From Alphaproteobacteria bacterium (GTDB lineage: Bacteria; Pseudomonadota; Alphaproteobacteria; CALKHQ01), in contig JAWKYB010000010.1 of NCBI GenBank assembly GCA_041396705.1, positions 1-64,000 on the forward strand: DNA of 64,000 nucleotides, in the 5' to 3' direction. Below are positions 8,518-17,078 of this stretch, in pieces; the stretch's first letter is position 1, and every line of letters starts with the position of its first letter. The notes under the pieces are model-generated. The model was not told the origin of the DNA. It was given only the letters and a program-made list of their open reading frames with translations, and searched no databases. Made by a program: the position numbers and the translations under genes.

Positions 8518-9492
8518 TCACACCTCATCCAGCAGGGTGGTGTCGAACATGTCGCGGGTGGCGTTGATGCCGATGGCGGCGAGCGCGCGGATGTTGCCCT
8601 CGATGCCTTCCTCGTCCATGGCGAAGACGCCGGCCGGGTGCTCGATCAGCGGCTTCTGCGCGGTGTTGAAGAAGACCTCGTTCTCGATCGAGCGGCCGGT
8701 GCCCTGGAACCAGCTGTCGGCGAAGGTCGGCGGGTACTTGGCGGGGTCGGTCAGGTTCTCGGCCCAGCCGCGGCGGCTGGCCCGCAGCCACCTCACGATC
8801 AGGTCGCGCTGGTTGTCGAGCGCGTCCTGGGTCACCACCACGGTGTCGTTGTAGGTGGTGAAGCCGAAGTCGTAGAGCAGGAACGAGACCGCCGGCTCGC
8901 CGGCCTGCTCGATGGTGAACGGCACGTTGGTGGTGAAATCCAGCGAGGCGTCGATCTCGCCCTGGATCAGCGGGGTCGGGTCGTAGGCATAGGGCACGAT
9001 GCGCACGTCGGCCGGGTCGATGCCGTTCATCTGCAGCATCGCGTTGACCGAAATGGTGTTGACCGGCGGTACAGCCAGGGTCTTGCCGACCAGTTCCTGC
9101 GGCGTGGTGATCGGCGCCTTGGCCAGGCTGACGATGCCGATCGGGTTCTTCTGATACTGGGTGCCGACGATCTTGAACGGCGCGCCCTGGTCGACGATCG
9201 CCTTGATCGTGGTGTCGGGCGTGGTCAGCGCCAGCGGCGCGCGACCGGACAGCAGCGCGCTTTCCGGGATCACGTCGGGGCCGCCGGACAGGTAGTCCAG
9301 CTCCAGCCCCTCCTCCGCGTAGTAGCCGTTGTCGATGGCGACGAAATAGCCGCAGAACTCGGCGTCGTTGATCCAGGCCGCCTGCATGGCGAACGGGTCG
9401 GCAGCGCGGGCCCGGCGCCAGGGCAGGGCTCCGGCGGCGGTGGCGGCGGCGCCGGTGGCGAGGAAGGAGCGGCGGTTCATCGCGATAGTCAT
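8518..9492 (-). CDS. NMT1/THI5-like solute-binding protein
   Basis: A 324-aa periplasmic binding protein of the NMT1/THI5-like (ThiY/SsuA-related) family. It starts at ATG 9492 with GGGAGG seven bases upstream. Residues 5-30 contain NRRSFLATG followed by an Ala-rich core, a Tat-type signal. The mature start (WINDAEFCGYFVAIDNGYY) is characteristic of pyrimidine- and riboflavin-type binders of this family, in which the Gly-Tyr-Tyr segment precedes the first beta-alpha unit. It is the first ABC gene after the cyclo-ligase-like enzyme and is followed by the ATPase. Confidence 0.85.
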   Translation of the reverse strand: MTIAMNRRSFLATGAAATAAGALPWRRARAADPFAMQAAWINDAEFCGYFVAIDNGYYAEEGLELDYLSGGPDVIPESALLSGRAPLALTTPDTTIKAIVDQGAPFKIVGTQYQKNPIGIVSLAKAPITTPQELVGKTLAVPPVNTISVNAMLQMNGIDPADVRIVPYAYDPTPLIQGEIDASLDFTTNVPFTIEQAGEPAVSFLLYDFGFTTYNDTVVVTQDALDNQRDLIVRWLRASRRGWAENLTDPAKYPPTFADSWFQGTGRSIENEVFFNTAQKPLIEHPAGVFAMDEEGIEGNIRALAAIGINATRDMFDTTLLDEV

Positions 9493-9537
9493 GGCAGGGC
9501 CTCCCAAGGCAGGTGAGCGTGGTGTCGGCGGGGCGGT

Positions 9538-10281
9538 CTATGCGGGCAGCATGCCGCGGGCGCGCTGCAGCTCCTGCAGCGGCGGGGTGGCGGCGATTAC
9601 CTCCGGCTCCAGCCGGTCCCAGTGGATGCCGCGCGGCCGCGGATAGCCGCGGGTCACCCGGTGCAGCCGCTTCGGCGTGGCGATCATGTCGACGATGATA
9701 TCGGTCGGGCTCGGCGTCAGCTTGTCCTCGACCACCTGCACGTCGTGCACGACGGCGATCACCGGGGTGGCGTCGTCGACGATGCCGATGTCGGTGAACA
9801 TGCCCCATTCCAGGTCGAAGAAGCCGTGGCCCTTGCCGAACCGCACACCGTCGAGCGACACGGCCGACGCGCCGGTCAGCATCGCGTCGAATCGGCCAAG
9901 AGCGGCAATCTCGGCCAGGGTGATCGGTTTGCCGAAATACTCCAGCCCGTCCAGCCAGCCGGCGTAGCGCTCGTGGCCGGCCGGCACGTCCTCCGGGCCG
10001 AGCCGGTAGAAGCCGCGATAGATGCCATAGGTCGAGACGATCATGGTCTTGCCGGCCTTCAGCAGGCGGCTGCGCATCTCAGTCAGGCAGTTGTCCGGCG
10101 TGACGAACAGCAGGCCGGCGTCGCGCACCGCCGGCAGCGCCTCGATCCGCGCGATGGCGGCGTCGCTGCCGACGAAATCCGGAATCACCTCGGCGAAGTT
10201 GTAGTGGAACCGCGAATCCGGCAGGGCGTGCTCGCGCAGGCGGGCCCAGATCCTCTGCCTGACGATGGTGGTCCTGTTCAT
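9538..10281 (-). CDS. 5-formyltetrahydrofolate cyclo-ligase-like protein
   Basis: A 247-aa protein of the 5-formyl-THF cyclo-ligase (MTHFS)-like fold. It starts at ATG 10281 behind GAGGGGG. The C-terminal part shows the family pattern: RFGKGHGFFDLEW (the glycine-rich nucleotide/folate loop), then VVHDVQVVEDKL and PTDIIVDMIATPKRLHRV, equivalent to the HDxxVDxIITP region of true cyclo-ligases. The N-terminal half differs from the classical short enzymes, so the substrate may not be 5-formyl-THF. It heads the ABC operon and is divergent from the RpiR-type regulator, which suggests that it acts on the transported compound. Confidence 0.75.
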   Translation of the reverse strand: MNRTTIVRQRIWARLREHALPDSRFHYNFAEVIPDFVGSDAAIARIEALPAVRDAGLLFVTPDNCLTEMRSRLLKAGKTMIVSTYGIYRGFYRLGPEDVPAGHERYAGWLDGLEYFGKPITLAEIAALGRFDAMLTGASAVSLDGVRFGKGHGFFDLEWGMFTDIGIVDDATPVIAVVHDVQVVEDKLTPSPTDIIVDMIATPKRLHRVTRGYPRPRGIHWDRLEPEVIAATPPLQELQRARGMLPA

Positions 10282-10340
10282 CTTCCCCCTCACAAGGCCG
10301 GTTGCGGCCACGCATCGCGCCGTCGCAATCCGCGTGCCAT

Positions 10341-10370
10341 CGTTTCACTGCGACGAAACAGCCGTTTCGT
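10341..10370. promoter_or_regulatory. GTTTC/GAAAC palindrome, candidate RpiR operator
   Basis: In the divergent promoter region, ACGAAAC (10353-10359) and GTTTCGT (10364-10370) form a perfect 7-bp inverted repeat with a 4-base spacer, and a third half-site CGTTTC lies at 10341. RpiR/MurR regulators bind palindromes of the GAAA-TTTC kind, so this is the likely operator controlling the minus-strand importer operon. Confidence 0.5.
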
Positions 10371-10441
10371 TTGTGGGCCGATCACGGGGTGCCCGATTGC
10401 CGTGCAACCGGCTGCCCGCCTGACGCATTTTCCGGCACGTT

Positions 10442-10469
10442 CGTTTCATCGTAGCCGGCGTGCGAAACA
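10442..10469. promoter_or_regulatory. Second GTTTC...GAAAC element before the RpiR-type gene
   Basis: CGTTTC (10442-10447) and GAAAC (10464-10468) form an inverted pair 16 bases apart, about 20 bases before the regulator start. It uses the same half-sites as the element at 10341-10370, fitting autoregulation. The wide spacing makes it weaker evidence. Confidence 0.35.
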
Positions 10470-10488
10470 ATGGGTATCAAAAAGAATC

Positions 10489-11334
10489 ATGTCGACCCGG
10501 CTTTCCCTGCGCATCCAGGATTGTTTCGAGCGCCTGACCGCGGGCGAGCGCAAGCTGGCCGAGGTAATCCTCGGCAATCCGGACGACATCCTGAGCTATT
10601 CGGCGACCGAACTGGCCGGCATGGCTGGCGTGTCCAAGTCGACCGCGGCCCGTTTCTTCCGCACGCTCGGCTATGGCGACTTCAACGAGGTGCGGCTGCA
10701 GGCGCGGGAGGAGCGCAACAAGACGGCGCCGATGCACCTGGAGGCGCGGGCCGCACCCAGCGAGCGACGGCCCGGCGACATCGACGCCTTCGCCCGGCTG
10801 GAGGTCGCCAACCTGAACCGGACGCTGGAGGCGCTACGGCCCGACGTGCTCGCTGCGGCGACGGAGCTGCTGGCCGATGCCCAGCGCGTCTGGGTGCTCG
10901 GGCTCGGCACCGAGGAGGGGCTGGCCCGCTATGCCCGACTGCTGCTGGCGCGGATCCGGCCCGACGTGCGCCTGCTCGGCGCCGAGGCGCCGGCGGAGGA
11001 TCTGGCCATGCTGGGGCCGCGCGATTCCGTGCTGGTCATCGCGATGCGGCCGCGTCACAGCGGCATCCGGCCGATGCTGGCCTATGCCGACACCGCGCGC
11101 GCGAAGATCGTCTATCTGACCGACCCGGTCGCCGCCGGATCCGGCACCCGGATGGCGCGGGTGGTGCTGCAGTGCCACACCGCCAGCTACGGCGAGCAGC
11201 CGTCCTACGCCGCGACCCTCAGCGTCGTGCAACTGCTGGCGGCGAATGTGGCCGCGCGGCTCGGCCCGCGCGCCCGCCAGCGGCTGGCGCTGATCGCAGA
11301 CATCCACGAGGAGATGGAGGACCTGTCCGAGTAG
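10489..11334 (+). CDS. RpiR/MurR-family transcriptional regulator
   Basis: A 281-aa regulator with an N-terminal HTH_6 domain: residues 1-80, including the recognition region YSATELAGMAGVSKSTAARFFRTLGY, which is the family hallmark. A C-terminal SIS (sugar isomerase-like) domain occupies about 115-260, with a WVLGLGTEEG phosphosugar-type loop and a VLVIAMRP segment. It is divergent from the cyclo-ligase/ABC operon across a 207-bp region containing GAAAC/GTTTC palindromes, so it probably represses or activates that operon. The SIS ligand need not be a sugar phosphate here. Confidence 0.9.
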   Translation: MSTRLSLRIQDCFERLTAGERKLAEVILGNPDDILSYSATELAGMAGVSKSTAARFFRTLGYGDFNEVRLQAREERNKTAPMHLEARAAPSERRPGDIDAFARLEVANLNRTLEALRPDVLAAATELLADAQRVWVLGLGTEEGLARYARLLLARIRPDVRLLGAEAPAEDLAMLGPRDSVLVIAMRPRHSGIRPMLAYADTARAKIVYLTDPVAAGSGTRMARVVLQCHTASYGEQPSYAATLSVVQLLAANVAARLGPRARQRLALIADIHEEMEDLSE

Positions 11335-11355
11335 AGGTTCGCCGCCGGCCGGCCG

Positions 11356-12273
11356 TCACGCGAAGCTGACCGCGGCACGCGTCTCGCCGGCGTCGACCGC
11401 CGACGGCTGGACCAGGTCGGCGAGCGGCAATCGCGCGGCGTCGGCCTCGGGGCGTGCGACGTAGAGAACCGCCTCCAGATGGCTGCGGCTCGGCGGCCGG
11501 CGAATCGGATCGCCGTCCGGATCGATCGCGGCCAGGGTCGCGTCGCGCTCGGTGGCGTCGGCGAAGCGGCGGTGCGGCATCGGCCAGCGCGACCAGGTCT
11601 CCACCGTCAGCCCGGCGCGTTGCAGCGCTGCCTCGCAGGCGGAGAAATCCATCTGCCGCAGCGGCAGGGCGACGACCCAGGGCTGCCGCCGCGCCGGGTA
11701 CAGGCCGAGCAGCCGCGACAGGCTGCGCGCCCCGATGTAGCTGAAACCGCCGGTGACGGTGACGAGATCGGCCCGCGCGAGGCCGGCCGCGGCGGCGGCG
11801 TCCAGGCGACCGGTCTCGAGATCGACATTCACCGACTGCTCGAGCAGGCCGACGGCGCGGGCGTAGACCAGGGCATTGGCTGCGACGTCCACGCCGGTCA
11901 CGCGGGCCGGGCGCGGGGCGATCCCGCGCTGGCGGAAGTAGGCGGCATCGCCGCCGATGCGCTGGTCGTGGCTGGTGCGGGCCTGCCGTGCCAACCGGAA
12001 CCGGCGATAGAGATCGGCCAGGCTGACGCGGTGGTTCAACAGGGCGGCGTTGACGCCATAGCCGCAGCACAGGTCCAGCACTTCGACCGGGCGGCGTCCG
12101 CGCAGGCCGGCCAACGCCCGTGCCGCGCGCCGGAACACCGGTTGTGCGTGGTGCGGCGTCTGGTACTGCAGCGGCTTCAGCCGCGTGAAATAGGCATCGG
12201 GAACCGGCTGATCGTAAATGTCGTCGAAGGCGCACTTGCCGCTGGCCAGCCGTGCGGCGTCCGGTGTTCCCAT
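11356..12273 (-). CDS. Class I SAM-dependent methyltransferase
   Basis: A 305-aa cytoplasmic protein with a Rossmann-type SAM-binding motif I (VEVLDLCCGYGVNAALL, about residues 58-74), an acidic motif II (VTGVDVAANALVYA) and a downstream LVTVTGGFSYIG strand. ATG 12273 has GAGGGAG upstream. It follows asnB by 23 bp on the same strand, so the two are probably one operon. I cannot name the methyl acceptor. The pairing hints that the two enzymes modify one amino-acid-derived product. Confidence 0.75.
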   Translation of the reverse strand: MGTPDAARLASGKCAFDDIYDQPVPDAYFTRLKPLQYQTPHHAQPVFRRAARALAGLRGRRPVEVLDLCCGYGVNAALLNHRVSLADLYRRFRLARQARTSHDQRIGGDAAYFRQRGIAPRPARVTGVDVAANALVYARAVGLLEQSVNVDLETGRLDAAAAAGLARADLVTVTGGFSYIGARSLSRLLGLYPARRQPWVVALPLRQMDFSACEAALQRAGLTVETWSRWPMPHRRFADATERDATLAAIDPDGDPIRRPPSRSHLEAVLYVARPEADAARLPLADLVQPSAVDAGETRAAVSFA

Positions 12274-12296
12274 GTCGGCGATCTCCCTCGACTGTC

Positions 12297-13787
12297 TTAT
12301 TCGGCCGCCGGCTGCGGGGCCGCCGGCCGGGTGTCCCAATGCGACACCAGCGCCATGATCGGCCCCGGGTCCGCATATTCGGCCGCCAGCAGGGCGGCAT
12401 AGCGCGCCTCTTCCGCGCAGCGCCCGGCGGCGTGCGCCGGCGGCGCGTCCGCGGCCGCGTCGGCCAGCAGATCGGCAAAGCCGCTGCCCTGGTCGAATTG
12501 CAGCTTGTCGCGCCAGACGATGTCGTCGGGCAGCATGTCGGCGAACGCCTTGCGCAGGATCCACTTCTCGATCCGCCGGCCGCTGCCCGGCATCAGCTTC
12601 CAGCCGGTCGGCAGGCTGAGCCCCAGCGCGATCATTGCGGTATCGAGGAACGGCACCCGCGCTTCCAGCCCGTGCGCCATGGTCATGCGGTCGACCCGCT
12701 GCAGGTTGATGTCGTGCATCGTACCGATCGACCGCCGCAGCTCCGCGTGCAACGCCGCATGGTCTGCGATGTCGCGGTAGTAGCCGTAGCCGGCAAACAG
12801 CTCGTCGGCGCCTTCGCCGGTCAGCACGACGGTCACTTCGCGCGCTGCGAACTCGGCCACGAACCAGCACGGCAGCGCGCTGCGCACCAGGTCCCTGTCA
12901 TAGGATTCCAGGTGGTACAGCACGCGCGGCAGAGCGGCCGACACCTCTGCCGGCGTGACGATGCGCTCGCGATGGTCGGTGCCGAGATAGGCGGCAACGC
13001 GGCGTGCCGCCGCCAGGTCCGCGCTGCCCTCGAGCCCGACCGCGAAGGTTTTCAGGTCGGGCACGTGACGCGCCGCGATGGCGGCGATGATGCTGCTGTC
13101 GAGGCCGCCGGACAGCAACGCGCCGAACGGCACGTCGCTGCGCAGCCGCTTCACCACGGCGGCCTCGAGGGTACGCCGGACCGCGGTAAGGGCGCTGTCG
13201 AGGTCCCAGTCCGCCGGCGGAGCGTCGGGAATCGCGTAGTAGCGGGTGAAGCCGGTGCGCGAGTCGTAGCGATGCCCCGGCGGAAACGCGGCGACGTCCG
13301 CCGCCAGGCCGGCGAAAGCCTTCGCCTCGGAGGCGAAGACAAGCCCATCGCCGGTGCGGGCCATGTATAGCGGCTTGATGCCGACCGGGTCGCGCGCCGC
13401 GATCAGGTGGTCGCCCCGGGCCAGCACGAAGGCGAACATGCCGTCGAGCTCTTGCACCGCCTCGCCACCGCGTGTTCCCACGCTGTGCAGGATCGATTCG
13501 CTGTCGCTGGCGGTGCGGAACCGCGCCTCGGGGCTGCGCTCCCTTAGCGCTCGGTCGTTGTAGATCATGCCGTTGGCCACCAGCGCCGCACCGGTTTCCG
13601 GGTCGACCATCGGCTGCTGCCCGCACGCCGGATCGATCACGGCCAGGCGACAGTGCCCCAGCGTGCCGGCCCCGCCCGCCAGTTCGAGCATTCCGCTGTC
13701 GTCGGGCCCGCGGTGCTGCTGGCGCGCGATCATCGCCCGGGTCAGGCCGGGGTCGCTCTGGCCCCACAGGGCGGCAAGGCCACACAT
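12297..13787 (-). CDS. asnB: Asparagine synthetase (glutamine-hydrolysing)
   Basis: A 496-aa class-B amidotransferase. Residue 2 is the catalytic Cys (MCG start), followed by the class-II glutaminase marks HRGPDDSG, NGMIYND (usually NGEIYN) and SDSESILH. The synthetase domain has the PP-loop SGGLDSS and the GEGADELFAGY motif that bind ATP and aspartate. The usual reaction is glutamine-dependent amidation of aspartate to asparagine. The protein is shorter than the roughly 550-aa housekeeping enzyme and is linked to a methyltransferase, so a specialised amidation role is possible. The regulatory signals probably lie in the 300-bp AT-richer region upstream. Confidence 0.88.
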   Translation of the reverse strand: MCGLAALWGQSDPGLTRAMIARQQHRGPDDSGMLELAGGAGTLGHCRLAVIDPACGQQPMVDPETGAALVANGMIYNDRALRERSPEARFRTASDSESILHSVGTRGGEAVQELDGMFAFVLARGDHLIAARDPVGIKPLYMARTGDGLVFASEAKAFAGLAADVAAFPPGHRYDSRTGFTRYYAIPDAPPADWDLDSALTAVRRTLEAAVVKRLRSDVPFGALLSGGLDSSIIAAIAARHVPDLKTFAVGLEGSADLAAARRVAAYLGTDHRERIVTPAEVSAALPRVLYHLESYDRDLVRSALPCWFVAEFAAREVTVVLTGEGADELFAGYGYYRDIADHAALHAELRRSIGTMHDINLQRVDRMTMAHGLEARVPFLDTAMIALGLSLPTGWKLMPGSGRRIEKWILRKAFADMLPDDIVWRDKLQFDQGSGFADLLADAAADAPPAHAAGRCAEEARYAALLAAEYADPGPIMALVSHWDTRPAAPQPAAE

Positions 13788-14063
13788 GCGTCGAATCTCC
13801 TGAACCGTCCAATAATTCTGGAACGAATTCGGCGCACAGGGGCGAAACCGGCGCCAAAATCACGTCGATCTGATTGGGATGTGCCAAGAATGGCAGATCG
13901 ATCCGCGGGTGACAAGCCGGAATTACCAAATGGAAGTAACAAATACTCGTCTACTGTATTTGCTGAATGCGGCTCAATGAGTAGGAAAAGATATGGCGTG
14001 CGAAGATAGTGTCGGGTATTCACTCGAGGCACTGGCTCTTTACGGATTATTTTTCAGGAGCTT
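13788..14063. other. AT-richer intergenic region upstream of asnB
   Basis: This stretch has no convincing gene. The part from about 13910 to 14060 is clearly lower in G+C than its surroundings. It probably holds the asnB promoter; a 96-aa ORF (13742-14032, minus) overlaps asnB and looks like chance. I see no repeat or RNA gene in it. Confidence 0.5.
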
Positions 14064-14081
14064 GGCCGCGTTTTCGCGGCC
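14064..14081 (-). terminator. Hairpin after the wHTH/TPR gene
   Basis: GGCCGCG (14064-14070), TTTT, CGCGGCC (14075-14081) form a perfect 7-bp stem ten bases past the stop of the large minus-strand gene. There is no strong T-run on that strand, so termination efficiency is uncertain. Confidence 0.5.
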
Positions 14082-14090
14082 GGCCGCCTC

Positions 14091-17078
14091 TCAGTCGGCG
14101 CCGCCGTCCTGCAGACCGGCCAGGCGGAGGTCGGCGACCAGCCGGTCGACCAGGCCCGTGTCGTAGCGCCGCTGCGCGTAGGGCGCGCGCGGGTCGTCGG
14201 CGAATGTCGGGTCGGCGTCGACCAGCTGGCCGACGATGCGCTGCGCCAGGCTGCCGTTGCCCGAACGCACGGCGGCCACCGCGCGCGCGGCGATGTGCAG
14301 CGGCTCGTCGGAGCCCAGCAGCTCGCGCGCCTTGCGGACGGCCTCGGTCATCTCGCCCAACCCGTAATTGGCCAGGAACAGCGCATAGTCGCGCCAGCGG
14401 TCGGCGGTGGGCTGCAGTTGCTCCGCCCGCGACAGCAGGCGGACGGCATCCTCGAACCGGCCGTCCTCGGCCATACGCACGCCGACGCCGGTCAGGACCT
14501 CGACATTGAACGGATTCAGCCCAATGGCCCGCGCGGTCATCCGCGCCATCGCCTCGGTGTCGCCCATCAACGCGTAGGCCCAGGCCTGGGCGAAGTAGCC
14601 GCTGGCCGAATTCGGATCCAGCCGGACCGCGGCCTGCGCCTCGCGCAGGCCGTTGCTCAGCGCGTCGTCGCCGGCCTGCCCGCCATTGTCGAAGTCGTCG
14701 AGGTGGACCACCGCCAGCATGACGTGCAGATAGGGTTCGCGGCTGCCGTTGTTGATCTCGTTTACCGCACAATCCAGCGCGGCCTGGCGGCGCAGCCGGC
14801 TCGCCACCTCGAGGTAGTCGGAAAAGGCGTAGAGGCAGCGCATGGTCGAGGTGAAATCGCCGCGGCGGCGATAGTCCTGCACGATCGCGCCGTCGCGGCG
14901 CGCCAGATCGGCGGCGGCCTGCTGCATGGCGAGGTCGCCGCCATATTCGAAGCTGTCGGTGCCCAGCGTCGGCACCGCGAAGTCGCGCGACATCACCAGC
15001 TCGCGGCTTCCCGCATGCACCGCGCGCACCCAGGCGCTGATCCCGCCGGGGCCGGGAATCGCCGACACGGTGACCACGTAGTCCTCGGGCCAGATCGCCA
15101 GCCGCCGGGTCTCGTCGGCGCCGATGCTGACCACCTGGACGTTCTCGAAGCGGGCGGCGGCGCCTTCGAACGCGAGCGCGAGCGAGACCGAGGGTCCGGT
15201 ATCGCCCGGCACGATCAGCAGCCGCGGCAGCGACGGCCGGGTCCCGGCCAGCATTGGCGCGAACACGTCGACCGGCTCGGCGGCCGGCGACGGCGCGGAC
15301 TGGCGCCGGTCGGGCGACTGGCCGGCCCGGATGGCGTCGAGGTCGCCGACGAGGCGGTCGATCAATGCCGGCGCCAGCTGGCGCTTGCGGTAGGAGGCCG
15401 CGGGGTCGCTGGCGAAAGCGGGGTAGGCCGCGTCGAGCTCGCCGAGCAGCGCTTGTGCCTGCACGATCTCGCCCTTGAGAAAGATCCCGATCGCGTGTGC
15501 CGCCATGTATTGCGGGTCGGACGCGCTGGCCAGCGCCAGCGCGCGGCTGATCGCATTGTCGCGGTCGTCCTGCAGGTAATAGGCGAGGAACAGCCCATAG
15601 GTCCGCCACGGCGAGGCGGTCGGCTGCTCGGTATCGGATTGCTCCAGCATCGGCAGCGCCTTGTCGGTGCGGCCGAAATAGGCCAGGCGAAGGCCGTAGC
15701 TGGCCAGGATGTCCGGGTCGTAGGGGTTCAGGGCCAGCGCCTGGTCGCCGGCGCGGATGGTGGCGTTGACGTCCCCCATCAGCGAATAGACCAGCATCTG
15801 CGCCATGTAGCCCAGCGAGGAATTCGGATCGCGGCTGGTGGCGGACAGCGCGGCATCGAGCGCGCGGGCCAGCGGGTCGCCGGGCTGGGGGTTGTGGCCG
15901 TCGACATATTCCTCGGTGCCGAGCAGCGACAGTGCGACGTAGAGATAGGGCTCGCGGTTGCCGGTCGCGATCTCGTCCTCGGCGCAGGTGCGCGCCGCCA
16001 GATGCGCGTCGGCGGTCTGATGCAGGAAATAGTCGAGCACGAGCAGGACGCAGCGCATCGTCGGCGAATAGTCGCCGCGCCGGCGATAGTCCTGCTCGAG
16101 CGCACCGCCTCGGCGTACCAGCGAGGCGGCGAAGCCCTGCAGTGCGGCGGTCTGGTCCTGGGTGAGCGCGCGCTGCGCCGGGTCGTCGAGCGTGAGCTCG
16201 CGCGATTCGACCAGCTCGCCGGACGCCACGTGCACCATGCGCAGGTAGACCGACGTCCGGTCGCTGCTGCCCTGCGTGGTGATCTGGATCTCGTAGTCCT
16301 CCGGCCAGGGCGCCTCGTCGGCGGCCGCGCCGGGGGCCTGCACGACGACCCGCACGTTGGCGAATTTCGCGACCACGTCCTCGATCGAGGCGGCCGAGCC
16401 GGCGACCAGCGGATCGTCGTCGGCAGGGCGCGTGAAGATTCGCGGAAACGCGGGCCGGACCGTGACATGCGGCCGGCCGCGATCCGGCGCAGCCGGCGCG
16501 GTCTCGCCGGCGGCGTCTGCGGACGCGGTGGCTTCGCTCTGTTCGCCTGCGCCCTCGCCGAACAGCAGCACCAGCGCGACCGCCACGGCGGCCACGGCCG
16601 CGACGCCGGCCGCGGCCAGCGCGAACAGCAGGTGCCGGCGCTGGCGCACCGGCGGCGGGGGGGCGGCGGGGGGCGGGGACGACGCGTCCGGCTGCGGCGG
16701 TGCTGCCGGCTCCGGCTCCGGCTCAGGCTCCATCCGTGCGAACAGCGGCCGATACTGGCCCTTCGGGATCTCGATGCGGATCCGCGAATCCGCTCCCTCG
16801 GTCGCGTAGTAGTGCGCCAGGCTCTGGCGCAGGCGGTTCACCTCCACCCGGACGATGCTGTCGCTGGTCGGATCGAAATCCGGCCCGCGCCCCAGCGCCT
16901 CGGTGGCGATGGTGTAGGCCTTCAGCGCGTCGCCGCGGCCGTCGATCGTGTTGGTGACCAGGTAGCGCAGCAGCTTCGGCAGCCGCGAATTCGTCTGGAA
17001 GACGTTGGAGCCCAGCAGCTCGGCGAGCGCCTGCAGGACCTCCTCGTCGGTCGCATCCACGGCGGACGGATCGGTCAC
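14091..17078 (-). CDS. Membrane wHTH-like/TPR protein with internal duplication
   Basis: A large protein (about 995 aa). Residues 1-115 match the N-terminal domain of TPR/adenylate-cyclase-like regulators (LPKLLRYLV, GDALKAYTIATEALGR, DSIVRVEVNRLRQSL, IEIPKGQYRPLF), usually read as a winged-helix-like DNA-binding module. A Pro/Glu linker (117-145) and one membrane helix (150-173) follow. The rest is two related copies of about 390 aa, each with a beta-rich part, a YRRRGD-TMRC segment and TPR-like helices (DPNSSLGYMAQ, DPNSASGYFAQ). So the DNA-binding-like head is cytoplasmic and the repeats periplasmic, ToxR/CadC-like in topology. I choose GTG 17078, since ATG 17126 falls inside direct repeats. 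The signal it senses is unknown. Confidence 0.8.
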   Translation of the reverse strand: MTDPSAVDATDEEVLQALAELLGSNVFQTNSRLPKLLRYLVTNTIDGRGDALKAYTIATEALGRGPDFDPTSDSIVRVEVNRLRQSLAHYYATEGADSRIRIEIPKGQYRPLFARMEPEPEPEPAAPPQPDASSPPPAAPPPPVRQRRHLLFALAAAGVAAVAAVAVALVLLFGEGAGEQSEATASADAAGETAPAAPDRGRPHVTVRPAFPRIFTRPADDDPLVAGSAASIEDVVAKFANVRVVVQAPGAAADEAPWPEDYEIQITTQGSSDRTSVYLRMVHVASGELVESRELTLDDPAQRALTQDQTAALQGFAASLVRRGGALEQDYRRRGDYSPTMRCVLLVLDYFLHQTADAHLAARTCAEDEIATGNREPYLYVALSLLGTEEYVDGHNPQPGDPLARALDAALSATSRDPNSSLGYMAQMLVYSLMGDVNATIRAGDQALALNPYDPDILASYGLRLAYFGRTDKALPMLEQSDTEQPTASPWRTYGLFLAYYLQDDRDNAISRALALASASDPQYMAAHAIGIFLKGEIVQAQALLGELDAAYPAFASDPAASYRKRQLAPALIDRLVGDLDAIRAGQSPDRRQSAPSPAAEPVDVFAPMLAGTRPSLPRLLIVPGDTGPSVSLALAFEGAAARFENVQVVSIGADETRRLAIWPEDYVVTVSAIPGPGGISAWVRAVHAGSRELVMSRDFAVPTLGTDSFEYGGDLAMQQAAADLARRDGAIVQDYRRRGDFTSTMRCLYAFSDYLEVASRLRRQAALDCAVNEINNGSREPYLHVMLAVVHLDDFDNGGQAGDDALSNGLREAQAAVRLDPNSASGYFAQAWAYALMGDTEAMARMTARAIGLNPFNVEVLTGVGVRMAEDGRFEDAVRLLSRAEQLQPTADRWRDYALFLANYGLGEMTEAVRKARELLGSDEPLHIAARAVAAVRSGNGSLAQRIVGQLVDADPTFADDPRAPYAQRRYDTGLVDRLVADLRLAGLQDGGAD

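Noticed and set aside
13742..14032. 96-aa ORF in the AT-rich gap
   Set aside because: It overlaps the asnB start, has no ribosome site or domain, and its composition is unconvincing.
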